In this document: in pieces, positions 7,621 through 14,819 of the stretch
Numbering within the stretch: the stretch's first letter is position 1
Layout of the letters: each line of letters opens with the position of its first letter
Origin: Verrucomicrobiaceae bacterium
GTDB lineage: Bacteria; Verrucomicrobiota; Verrucomicrobiae; Verrucomicrobiales; Akkermansiaceae
DNA: 29,723 nucleotides
Reading direction: 5' to 3'
NCBI GenBank assembly: GCA_947372405.1
Contig: CANBTO010000006.1
Location: 1-29,723 of the forward strand
The notes under the pieces: model-generated
Told to the model about the DNA's origin: nothing
The model's input: the letters and a program-made list of their open reading frames with translations, nothing else
Databases searched by the model: none
Program-made: the position numbers and the translations under genes

Positions 7621-8388
7621 ATGAAGCCTACCATTTCACTCATTCGCTTTCGACAAATCCTACTTATCGTCATTTCAATGATCACTTCGATTTTAGAAAC
7701 CATGCATGCCGACGATCTTCCCATGAGTCCTGCCGCAGCGGAGAAGATATTATCAAATGCCAGGCCCGCTGAGAACGTTGACGATGTCCGGAGACAAATC
7801 GCCGCAGCGAAAGCACTTCATCGCGGTGACCCCGCCCGCGCGATCGCTCACCTTGAAAACATCATGACCAATGATGAATGTTCGATGACGATGGAAGCCG
7901 GGGAGGCCCTGTTGGAATTGAAGGATCTGCCACATCCGGTCTTTTCGTTGGACGAATTCAAATCCAGAGTGGGGTTCGATGCCCTGAGCGAAGCGGAAAA
8001 GACAGTCTGGCTCGCATGTCACTGCGGTTGGCTGATCCGCCCGGACAACATGTATCAACTCCATTCCGACGAAGACGGCCACCGCCTCGCAGGGATGCAC
8101 AAGGCCGTGCTGCAAGTCGGAGCTCCAAAGGCGGCGGCACGATTGAAAGCCTACATGGATCTTTACGGGCCGAACGGAATTCCCAAGTCTGCAGAAGACA
8201 GAAGCAAAATCGCCAGTGCGAATGTTGAAGAGTGGAACCACTCCATTGATGTCATCGAGCGAACCCACGACTCATGGGAGGCTCTAACCTGTTTGGCGAT
8301 CCAGTATGAACTCCGGCACAGCGAACAGTTTCACAAGAAGTGCGAAATCCGGCGGATTCTGGAGCTCCAGAAAGACAGCGTTCGCTGA
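7621..8388 (+). CDS. Exported protein with DUF4375/DMP19-like region
   Basis: A 255-residue protein that begins with a basic N-terminus and a hydrophobic stretch (residues about 7-25, FRQILLIVISMITSIL), which looks like a signal peptide or anchor. Residues about 115-185 (SEAEKTVWLACHCGWLIRPD, then LHSDEDGHRLAGMHKAVLQVGAPKAAARL) resemble the DUF4375/DMP19 pattern of a hydrophobic helix, an aromatic/Gly turn, then a helix ending in a (V/I)GA turn. That match is by memory of the pattern and is tentative; no function is known for the group. It starts 27 bp after the antitoxin, so it may be read through from the toxin-antitoxin promoter. Codon use looks like its neighbours. Confidence 0.6.
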   Translation: MKPTISLIRFRQILLIVISMITSILETMHADDLPMSPAAAEKILSNARPAENVDDVRRQIAAAKALHRGDPARAIAHLENIMTNDECSMTMEAGEALLELKDLPHPVFSLDEFKSRVGFDALSEAEKTVWLACHCGWLIRPDNMYQLHSDEDGHRLAGMHKAVLQVGAPKAAARLKAYMDLYGPNGIPKSAEDRSKIASANVEEWNHSIDVIERTHDSWEALTCLAIQYELRHSEQFHKKCEIRRILELQKDSVR

Positions 8389-8441
8389 GGAGCAGAAGGA
8401 TTGGGAATGGATGGACTCATTCCATCAACCATCGCCCCCCC

Positions 8442-9524
8442 TCACAGCAATTCCTTCGGCAGCACTCCTGATAGATTCTTGATCGCGTCCGCCTGGTGGC
8501 GGTTGGCGATGAGCAGGGCGTCCTCGGTCTGGACGATGATGAGGTCGTCCACGCCTAACAGGGCGATGCGGCTGCCGGGGCGGGCGTTGAAGACGATGTT
8601 GTTCTCCGAATCCAACTCGGTGATGGGCTGGTTGGCGCGGTTTTCCTCGCCGTAGTTCTTAAGGTATTTGGCGACGGAGAGCCATGAGCCGACGTCGTCC
8701 CAGTCGAAGGTGGCCTCGATGTTGAGGACACGGTCGGCGGTTTCCATGAGGGCGTAGTCGATGGAGGTGGCGGGGAGTTTGGGAAACTGAGCGGTAACAG
8801 TGGCCTGGATGTCGCTTGAGCGGCGGAGCTCTGAAACAAAGCCGGCGAGAACGGGAGCGTGGGTGGCAAGCTGCTTGATCACGGTGGGCAGGGACCAGAC
8901 GAACATGCCTGCGTTCCACGAGAATCCGCCCTGTTTGAGGAACCGCTCGGCGAGCTCGGGGTTGGGTTTTTCGCGGAAGCGTTTGACCTCGAAGGCCGGG
9001 TTCTCGCAAGCGATGCCGGGAATGGACGCGCGGTCGCCGCGCTCGATGTAGCCGTAGGACGGGCAGGCCCAGGTGGGATGGATGCCGATGGTGACGAGGC
9101 CGTCGGATCTGGCGGCGGCGGTGAGGGCGTCGCGCATGACGGCCTGGAACGCTGCGGTGTCCTGAATGAGCTGGTCCGCAGGCAGCACCATCATGACGGC
9201 GTCCGGATTACGGGCGGCGATGAGGCCGATGCCGAGAGCGACGGCCGGTGCGGTGTCGCGTTTCGCCGGCTCCGCGAAGATGTTATCCGCAGGGAGCATG
9301 GAGGCGGCGGCACGCACGGCGTCCAACTGCTTGGCGTTGGTTAGAACGAGGATGTTTTCGTTGGGAACGAGGCCTTCGAGGCGCTTGATGGCCTGCTCGA
9401 GAAGGGTTCCGTCGCCGAAAAGATTGAGAAGCTGCTTTGGATGGTCGTTGCGGCTGAGCGGCCAGAAGCGGGTGCCGGAACCACCGGCAAGAATCAAGGC
9501 ATAGGTGTTTTCAGTGGAAGGCAT
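8442..9524 (-). CDS. manC: Mannose-1-phosphate guanylyltransferase (GDP-mannose pyrophosphorylase)
   Basis: A 360-residue nucleotidyltransferase that makes GDP-mannose from mannose-1-phosphate and GTP, the donor for mannose-containing polysaccharides and the precursor of GDP-fucose and GDP-mannuronate. Signatures: GGSGTRFWPLSR at 14-25, PKQ at 29-31, EPAKRDTAPAVAL at 83-95, the metal-binding PAD at 113-115, PSYGYIE near 153-159, FREKP at 181-185 and WNAGMFVW at 201-208. It lacks the C-terminal cupin phosphomannose isomerase domain of bifunctional ManC/AlgA enzymes, so it is the monofunctional form. It is divergently arranged with the small membrane protein gene across a 105-bp gap. Confidence 0.95.
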   Translation of the reverse strand: MPSTENTYALILAGGSGTRFWPLSRNDHPKQLLNLFGDGTLLEQAIKRLEGLVPNENILVLTNAKQLDAVRAAASMLPADNIFAEPAKRDTAPAVALGIGLIAARNPDAVMMVLPADQLIQDTAAFQAVMRDALTAAARSDGLVTIGIHPTWACPSYGYIERGDRASIPGIACENPAFEVKRFREKPNPELAERFLKQGGFSWNAGMFVWSLPTVIKQLATHAPVLAGFVSELRRSSDIQATVTAQFPKLPATSIDYALMETADRVLNIEATFDWDDVGSWLSVAKYLKNYGEENRANQPITELDSENNIVFNARPGSRIALLGVDDLIIVQTEDALLIANRHQADAIKNLSGVLPKELL

Positions 9525-9629
9525 GGCGGGCGGGAGCTTTGTGCATTTCCCCCGGATGGGAAAGGCGTTTTCGACAACATTTTCTTTTCAGTGATTGTCG
9601 CGGAGCGAAGATGCAGCTAGTTTCAGGCC

Positions 9630-9953
9630 ATGTCAGACGAGCATTCCGAATCCACCCCCGCATGGGTCGAAACCAGCGCCCTCACCGCACCTGCCCTTTT
9701 GGGAGCGGCCGCAGGTCTCCTGCTCGGGGACCTGATGCACCGCAGCGCGCGCCGGGGAGTGGGGATTGCTCTCGGAGCTCTTGGCATCGCCGCCCTGCTG
9801 CCTGTCGCTGTCGGTGGAGTGGCATGGCTGGTCACAGGCCCGAAGAGCCGCGTGGGTGTGCGCCGCAAGATCCAGCGCATCCGCGATATTGGAATCGGAG
9901 CTCCGGACTACGACGAAGTGGATCAGGAACTGCGCGATCAGGGATTGATCTGA
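9630..9953 (+). CDS. Small glycine-rich membrane protein of unknown function
   Basis: A 107-residue protein not assigned to a family. Two hydrophobic, glycine- and alanine-rich segments are visible at about 18-35 (LTAPALLGAAAGLLLGDL) and about 43-68 (GVGIALGALGIAALLPVAVGGVAWLV). They are separated by a basic turn (MHRSARRG) and followed by a charged tail (VRRKIQRIRDIGIG, then DYDEVDQELRD). This is a helical hairpin in the inner membrane with the soluble tail on one side. The GxxxG-like spacing suggests helix packing or oligomerisation. It stands alone between divergent manC and the downstream oxidoreductase gene (162 bp away). Confidence 0.75.
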   Translation: MSDEHSESTPAWVETSALTAPALLGAAAGLLLGDLMHRSARRGVGIALGALGIAALLPVAVGGVAWLVTGPKSRVGVRRKIQRIRDIGIGAPDYDEVDQELRDQGLI

Positions 9954-10115
9954 AATTTCCACGATCCGGCTCGTTTGCCATGATCGGAAAGATGTCTGTG
10001 GTCGTCGGCGTAGCGGTGGATTGCATGGCCGGGTGAATGGATTTTCACGTTCTTTGGGTTTTATCCAAACGGATTCCTGCCCAGCCCTGCAGATGATTCC
10101 CTACCAATCCACGAC

Positions 10116-11453
10116 ATGAACACCGCGCAAAGCACCGACCGTCGCAGCATGCTTAAACTTCTGGCCGCCACCACGATGGCGCCGATGATCCTTCCACGCC
10201 GGATATTCGGCGCGGACGCTCCTTCTAACAAAATCACCCTGGGCTGCATCGGCGTCGGTTGGCAGGGCGGCGGAAATCTGGGCAACTTCCTCGCCCAGGA
10301 CGATTGCCAGGTGGTGGCGATCTGTGACGTGGACGAGGCCCACCTCAAGCAGGCCGTTGACATGGTGAACGCCAAATACGGCAACCAGGATTGCAAGGGC
10401 TACAAGGACTTCCGCGAACTGCTGGCCCGCAAGGACATCGATGCGGTCTGCATTTCCACACCGGATCACTGGCACTCCATCACCGCCATCGCCGCCGCCA
10501 ACGCGGGCAAGGACATCTTCTGCGAAAAACCCCTCTCCCACACGCTGGGAGAAGGCATTGCGATGGTGGCCGCCGTGCAGAAAAACCAGCGCATCTGGCA
10601 GACCGGCTCGTGGCAGCGCAGTGTCGCCTCGTTCCGCTGGGCGGTGGAGCTTGTGCAGAACGGCTATATCGGCAAGGTCTCACGCGTCGAGGTCGGACTG
10701 CCCTCCGGTCACACGGATTTCGGCAAGACCGGCAAGGACGCGCCGAACGGCCCCGTGCCTGCGGGAGTGGATTACGAAATGTGGACCGGCCCGGCGCAAA
10801 TGATGCCTTTCAACCCCTGCCGTTTCCACAAGAACTGGCGCTGGAACTACAACATCGGTGGCGGCCAGCTCATGGACTGGATCGGCCACCACTGCGACAT
10901 CGCCCACTGGGGTCTGGCCAATCCGAAATTCGGCTGCGGCCCGGATGACGCCATCGGCCCGATGGAACTCTCCGCCACCGCCGAGTTCCCCGCCAAGGAC
11001 GATGTCTGGAACACCGCCACCAAATACAGGATCGAGTGCAAGTATCCTAACAACGTCGATGTCGTCATCGCCGGCGGCTATCCGGAAATCGGCGGCGGCG
11101 CGAAATGGATCGGCCCTAACGGCTGGGTCAGCGTGGACCGCGGGAAATTCGCCGCCTCCAACACGGATTGGATCCGCGACATCCAGGTGCTTGACAAGAA
11201 GGGCGAGCTTGAAATCGCCCTTTACAAGAGCCCGGGCCATTTCCGCGAGTTTCTCGATTCCGTGAAATCCCGCAAACGCACGCAGACTCCCGTGGAAGTC
11301 GCCCATCGCTCGCAGACTCCCGGCCACCTCGGCTACATCGCCTCCGTCACCGGCCGTACGCTCAAGTGGGACGCCGCCAAGCAGGAGATCATCGGGGACG
11401 CCGAAGCCAGCAAGATGATCGGCCCGCACACGCGCGAGCCGTGGCACGTTTGA
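10116..11453 (+). CDS. Tat-exported Gfo/Idh/MocA-family oxidoreductase
   Basis: A 445-residue NAD(P)-dependent oxidoreductase of the Gfo/Idh/MocA family. The N-terminus carries a twin-arginine signal (DRRSMLKLLAATTMAP, residues 8-23), so the folded enzyme is sent to the periplasm, as is common in this family in Verrucomicrobiota and Planctomycetota. The Rossmann motif GVGWQGGG lies at 46-53, the conserved EKP at 137-139, and the C-terminal domain has WNYNIGGGQLMDWIGHHCDIAHW (in parts), holding catalytic-type His residues. Members act on sugars, sugar acids or inositols, and some cleave glycosides; the substrate here is unknown. It has no close operon partner. Confidence 0.92.
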   Translation: MNTAQSTDRRSMLKLLAATTMAPMILPRRIFGADAPSNKITLGCIGVGWQGGGNLGNFLAQDDCQVVAICDVDEAHLKQAVDMVNAKYGNQDCKGYKDFRELLARKDIDAVCISTPDHWHSITAIAAANAGKDIFCEKPLSHTLGEGIAMVAAVQKNQRIWQTGSWQRSVASFRWAVELVQNGYIGKVSRVEVGLPSGHTDFGKTGKDAPNGPVPAGVDYEMWTGPAQMMPFNPCRFHKNWRWNYNIGGGQLMDWIGHHCDIAHWGLANPKFGCGPDDAIGPMELSATAEFPAKDDVWNTATKYRIECKYPNNVDVVIAGGYPEIGGGAKWIGPNGWVSVDRGKFAASNTDWIRDIQVLDKKGELEIALYKSPGHFREFLDSVKSRKRTQTPVEVAHRSQTPGHLGYIASVTGRTLKWDAAKQEIIGDAEASKMIGPHTREPWHV

Positions 11454-11571
11454 TAGACCACGAAAAACCCACCGGGCGGTCTGAAATGGATCGCCCGGCA
11501 AGCCTCTTTGCGTTTGTGGCACCAGTCATGGCGTGCGCATCCTCCAAAATCGCCAGGGCCTTCCGCCCACC

Positions 11572-11597
11572 AAAAAACCGCTGGAAACCAGCGGTTT
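11572..11597 (-). terminator. Intrinsic terminator of the tRNA-Gly transcript
   Basis: On the minus strand the stem is AAACCGCTGG with CCAGCGGTTT (10 perfect pairs) around a TTT loop, followed at once by further T residues (six T in total). It lies 13 bp beyond the 3' end of the tRNA and points the right way. On the plus strand there is no comparable T run, so it probably does not serve the oxidoreductase gene. Confidence 0.85.
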
Positions 11598-11610
11598 GGC
11601 AGAGTTGGAA

Positions 11611-11685
11611 TGGAGCGGGCGATGAGATTCGAACTCACGACATCCACCTTGGCAAGGTGGCGCTCTACCACTGAGCTACGCCCGC
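11611..11685 (-). tRNA. tRNA-Gly (anticodon GCC)
   Basis: A 75-nt tRNA read on the minus strand. The acceptor arm GCGGGCG pairs with CGCCCGC, followed by discriminator U and an encoded CCA. The D arm is AGCTCAGTGGTAGAGC, the anticodon stem-loop is CCACC-TTGCCAA-GGTGG with GCC at the anticodon position, and the T arm holds GTTCGAATC. All stems pair. It reads GGC and GGU codons. It is transcribed away from trpC, with an intrinsic terminator just downstream. Confidence 0.97.
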
Positions 11686-11796
11686 GTTGCGAAACGCGTG
11701 GGCGCTTTCTACACCGGTCGGGAGACCGGGCAAGCCAAAATTTGCAAATTTTCCGTGTTCAAGTCGCCCGCCTCTGCGTTTCTTTTGGCGCACGCC
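11686..11796. promoter_or_regulatory. Divergent control region of tRNA-Gly and trpC
   Basis: This 111-bp gap holds two strong symmetries. CCGGTC-ggga-GACCGG (11714-11729) is a perfect 6-bp hairpin. AAAATTTGCAAATTTT (11737-11752) is a perfect 16-bp palindrome in an otherwise GC-rich setting. Either could be an operator for trpC or a promoter-proximal element for the tRNA. No convincing -35/-10 pair was identified. Confidence 0.5.
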
Positions 11797-12585
11797 ATGT
11801 CCGACAAGCTCGCAGAAATCATCGCCACCAAGCGCCTCGAAGTCGAAGCCCTCATGCCGCGGGCCGGACTGCTCCGTGCGGCCGCCCTGCAACGCAACGA
11901 TTTCGGAGGATTCCGCGCCGCCCTTGACCGCGGGCCCGGCCGCCTCGGGGTGATCGCGGAAGTGAAAAAGGCCTCGCCGTCGGTGGGCTTGATCGACCCG
12001 GATTTCGACCCGGTCCGCCAGGCGAAGCGTTACCTCGAGGGCGGTGCCTCCTGCCTCTCGATCCTAACGGACGAGCAGTATTTCCAGGGCTCGCTGAGCT
12101 ACCTCACGCAGATTTCAAAATTTTCCGGAGCCCCGCTATTGCGCAAGGATTTCACGATCCACGAGGTGCAGATCCATGAGGCCGCCATCTCCGGGGCGGA
12201 TGCGATCCTGCTCATCGTTGCCGCGTTGGATGATGCAACACTGCGGCGGCTTTACGACGAGGCGAAGGGCTTCATGCTCGACGTGCTGGTCGAGGTGCAC
12301 GATCTGCGGGAAATGGAGCGCGCGCTGGAACTCGGCGCGGATCTGATCGGTGTGAACAACCGGAATCTGAAAACCTTCGAAGTGGATCTCGCCACCACCG
12401 AGCGGCTTGCAGAGGAGGTGCCTGACGATGTGCTGCTCGTTTCCGAAAGCGGGATCAAGACTCTCGAAGACGCGCAAAGGGTGCTCGATGCCGGAGCGAA
12501 CGCGGTGCTCATCGGAGAGGCGCTGATGCGAGCGCATGATCCGTCGCGCGAGATCGAGGCGTATCTGGATCTGGAGCTATCATGA
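11797..12585 (+). CDS. trpC: Indole-3-glycerol-phosphate synthase
   Basis: A 262-residue TIM-barrel enzyme that closes the indole ring of tryptophan by converting 1-(2-carboxyphenylamino)-1-deoxyribulose-5-phosphate to indole-3-glycerol phosphate. Family motifs are intact: EVKKASPS at 55-62 (active-site Lys), LLRKDF at 114-119 (second Lys), VNNRNL at 186-191, SESGI at 206-210 and VLIGEALM near the end. ATG 11797 (MSDKLAEIIATKR) matches the normal IGPS start; the frame is open 33 codons further up to a GTG next to the tRNA, but that part is not family-like. It is unlinked to other trp genes here. Its stop overlaps a 43-residue ORF by 4 nt. Confidence 0.96.
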   Translation: MSDKLAEIIATKRLEVEALMPRAGLLRAAALQRNDFGGFRAALDRGPGRLGVIAEVKKASPSVGLIDPDFDPVRQAKRYLEGGASCLSILTDEQYFQGSLSYLTQISKFSGAPLLRKDFTIHEVQIHEAAISGADAILLIVAALDDATLRRLYDEAKGFMLDVLVEVHDLREMERALELGADLIGVNNRNLKTFEVDLATTERLAEEVPDDVLLVSESGIKTLEDAQRVLDAGANAVLIGEALMRAHDPSREIEAYLDLELS

Positions 12586-12713
12586 ACCCGGCCCTGCAGA
12601 TCGCGATCGCCGCCAGCATCATCGTGGTGCTGGCACATGGAGTCCTCTTCTGGTGGTTCATCTGCAAGGGCAGGAAGGATGACCGGAAGGACGATGACCG
12701 CGGCGACCGTTAA
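12582..12713 (+). CDS. 43-residue single-helix membrane microprotein coupled to trpC
   Basis: An ORF of 43 residues beginning in the trpC stop codon (ATGA overlap, 12582-12585) and ending at TAA 12711-12713. Residues about 4-27 form one hydrophobic helix (LQIAIAASIIVVLAHGVLFW), followed by a highly charged tail of repeated Lys/Arg-Asp-Asp blocks (GRKDDRKDDDRGDR). The clean topology and the coupled start support a real gene. No family is recognised. The next gene, lutC, converges on it 11 bp later. Confidence 0.6.
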   Translation: MNPALQIAIAASIIVVLAHGVLFWWFICKGRKDDRKDDDRGDR

Positions 12714-12724
12714 CCGCCGCGATT

Positions 12725-13330
12725 TCAGACCAACAGCGCGATCTGCTCGCCGGGACCGTGGACGCCTTCGATGAGGATGCCTTCCACGTCGGCTGTCTTC
12801 GACGGGCCGGTGCACCAGATGATGTTCGGGCTGTCGCCCAAGGTGGCAATGGCGTCCGAGATCGCACGATGGATTTCCTGTTTCTCAAGGACCGCCACGT
12901 GGACCCAAGGCGAAAGCGCGGCGAGCCGGTGAGAGGTGCGGAGGTCGTCAATGATGACAGTGCCGGATTCGGCGATAGCCCCGGTCGCTCGGGTGACGCC
13001 GAACTGATAATCATCGTAGCGGGAGCGGTCGTAAACGGTTTCGACGGTTAGACCGGCGGCGGCGAGTTTGGAGCCAATGGAATCGAACAGAGATGGATCG
13101 CAGTATCCGTGGAGCTGGCTGGTCGATTTGAGAAACGCGGCCAGCTCACCCACGGACGACATCGGCTTGCCGTTCACCGCCTTGAAGTTTCGGCAGAAGA
13201 TTTCCCAGAGATCCGAGCCTTCGAGTTTCGGCAAGGAATGGGTAACTGTGACATCGTATTCCGGCAGGGGAGCCTTCGTTTTCAGGGCTGCCGTAGCGGT
13301 TTCGATTTTGGCGAAGATTTCGTCTCTCAT
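12725..13330 (-). CDS. lutC: LutC/YkgG-type LUD-domain protein (lactate utilisation)
   Basis: A 201-residue protein of the LUD-domain family, LutC type, the small subunit of the LutABC iron-sulfur complex that oxidises L-lactate to pyruvate. The core FGVTRATGAIAESGTVIIDD and the later WCTGPSKTADVEGILIEGVHGP are typical of LutC (the latter is the conserved GPSxTADIExxLxxGVHGP signature). ATG 13330 (MRDEIFAKIETA) is chosen. An ATG at 13357 would add nine residues and lie 5 bp from the upstream stop, and cannot be excluded. It follows the sulfhydrylase gene on the same strand. Its usual partner lutB is about 16 kb away at the right edge. Confidence 0.9.
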   Translation of the reverse strand: MRDEIFAKIETATAALKTKAPLPEYDVTVTHSLPKLEGSDLWEIFCRNFKAVNGKPMSSVGELAAFLKSTSQLHGYCDPSLFDSIGSKLAAAGLTVETVYDRSRYDDYQFGVTRATGAIAESGTVIIDDLRTSHRLAALSPWVHVAVLEKQEIHRAISDAIATLGDSPNIIWCTGPSKTADVEGILIEGVHGPGEQIALLV

Positions 13331-13362
13331 GATGATTATAGCTGATATAAGTCCCATTGGAC

Positions 13363-14643
13363 CTATGGTTGAACAGCCAACGCCTGGTCGAGATCCGCAG
13401 TGATGTCGTCGATGTGCTCGATGCCGATGGAGAGACGGATGAGTTCCGGCGGGATGCCGGCGGCGCGCTGCTGTTCTTCGTTGAGCTGCGAGTGGGTGGT
13501 GGTGGCCGGATGGATGGCGAGGGATTTGGCGTCGCCGACGTTGGCGAGGTGTTTGAAAAGCTTCAACGAGTCGATGAACTTCGCACCGGCCTTCGCTCCT
13601 CCCTTGATGCCGAAGATGACCATCGATCCACCTTTGCCATGCAGATATTTGCCGTTGAGCTTTTCCATCGGATCACCGGGCAGACTGGGGTGGCGGACCC
13701 ACTCGACGGCGGGGTGGTTTTGCAGGTGTTTGGCGGAGGCGATGGCGTTTTCGCAATGGCGCTCCATGCGCAGCGGCAGGGTTTCGATACCTTGCAGCGC
13801 GATCCACGCGTTGTCCGGAGAAATGCAGGCGCCGAGGTTACGGAGCGGGCCGGTGCGCATGCGCAGGATGTAGGCGACGGGCGCGAGCGGGGCGGGCAGG
13901 TCGTGGCCCCAGCGCAGGCCGTGGTAGGAATTGTCCGGCTTGTCAAACAACGGGTGCCTGCCACCGGCCCAGTCGAATTTCCCGGAGTCGATCACGATGC
14001 CGCCAATGCCGGTGCCGTGGCCGCCGAGCCACTTGGTCAGCGAGTGGACGACGACGTCCGCTCCGAACGCGATTGGCTTTGTTAGATAAGGCGTGGAGAA
14101 CGTGGAATCGACGATGAGCGGCAGCCCGATGCCGTGGGCGATGTTTGCGATGGCCTCGATGTCGGATATTTCGAGTGCGGGATTCGAGACGGACTCGCAG
14201 AAGAACGCGCGGGTCTTGTCATCCGCTGCCGCGGCGAAGTTTTCCGGTTGGTTGGAATCGACAAAGCGCACCTCGATACCGAGAGCGGGCAGGATATCCT
14301 TGAACTGAGTGTAGGTGCCGCCGTAGAGGTTACGGGCGGAAACGATGTTGTCGCCGGCCTGGGCGAGGTTGATGATCGAGTAGAAGATCGCCGAGGTGCC
14401 GGAAGAAACCGCGAGCCCGGCGGCTCCGCCTTCAAGCGCGGCGACGCGTTGCTCCAACACGTCGTGCGTCGGGTTCATCAGGCGGGTGTAGATGTTCCCG
14501 AGTTCGCGCAGCGCGAAAAGATTCGCGGCGTGCTCGGTGCTGTCGAAAACGTAGGATGCCGTGCGGTAAACGGGAACCGCGCAGGCATGGGTGGTGGGGT
14601 CGGAGCTGTATCCGGCGTGCAGGCACTGGGTTTCGAGTTTCAT
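13363..14643 (-). CDS. metY: O-acetylhomoserine sulfhydrylase (aminocarboxypropyltransferase)
   Basis: A 426-residue PLP enzyme of the Cys/Met metabolism family, most like O-acetylhomoserine sulfhydrylases, which make homocysteine from O-acetylhomoserine and sulfide. Visible: ETQCLHAGYSSDPTTHACAVPVY at the start (in parts), YTRLMNPT near 52-59, the phosphate-binding SSGTSA at 80-85, and the PLP lysine K204 in SLTKWLGGHG. The length (about 425-430) and the GGRHPLFDKP-type insert fit MetY rather than shorter MetB/MetC. ATG 14643 gives the family N-terminus; the frame is open much further upstream but without homologous sequence. The leader contains an 8-bp inverted repeat. lutC follows closely on the same strand. 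Confidence 0.93.
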   Translation of the reverse strand: MKLETQCLHAGYSSDPTTHACAVPVYRTASYVFDSTEHAANLFALRELGNIYTRLMNPTHDVLEQRVAALEGGAAGLAVSSGTSAIFYSIINLAQAGDNIVSARNLYGGTYTQFKDILPALGIEVRFVDSNQPENFAAAADDKTRAFFCESVSNPALEISDIEAIANIAHGIGLPLIVDSTFSTPYLTKPIAFGADVVVHSLTKWLGGHGTGIGGIVIDSGKFDWAGGRHPLFDKPDNSYHGLRWGHDLPAPLAPVAYILRMRTGPLRNLGACISPDNAWIALQGIETLPLRMERHCENAIASAKHLQNHPAVEWVRHPSLPGDPMEKLNGKYLHGKGGSMVIFGIKGGAKAGAKFIDSLKLFKHLANVGDAKSLAIHPATTTHSQLNEEQQRAAGIPPELIRLSIGIEHIDDITADLDQALAVQP

Positions 14644-14645
14644 GG

Positions 14646-14698
14646 GCTTGATCGTTCTGTTCGGCCAATCAGAGTGCGCCCGGCATTCGAGATCAAGC
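14646..14698 (-). promoter_or_regulatory. Candidate 5'-UTR hairpin of metY
   Basis: GATCAAGC (minus strand) just before the ATG pairs perfectly with GCTTGATC at 14691-14698, enclosing about 37 nt that can form a GCC/GGC inner stem. The element begins 2 bp from the start codon, so folding could mask initiation. No known SAM riboswitch consensus was recognised in it. Confidence 0.35.
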
Positions 14699-14819
14699 GT
14701 GAAGCGCGCGGAGGGAGTGTTCCACCGCCCGATGGGGAGAAGGCCTTCCGTGACTTGCATCAGGATACTTGAAATCCGAGTTTGCCCTACGGGGCATCGA
14801 GCTTTACGTATGCTCACGA

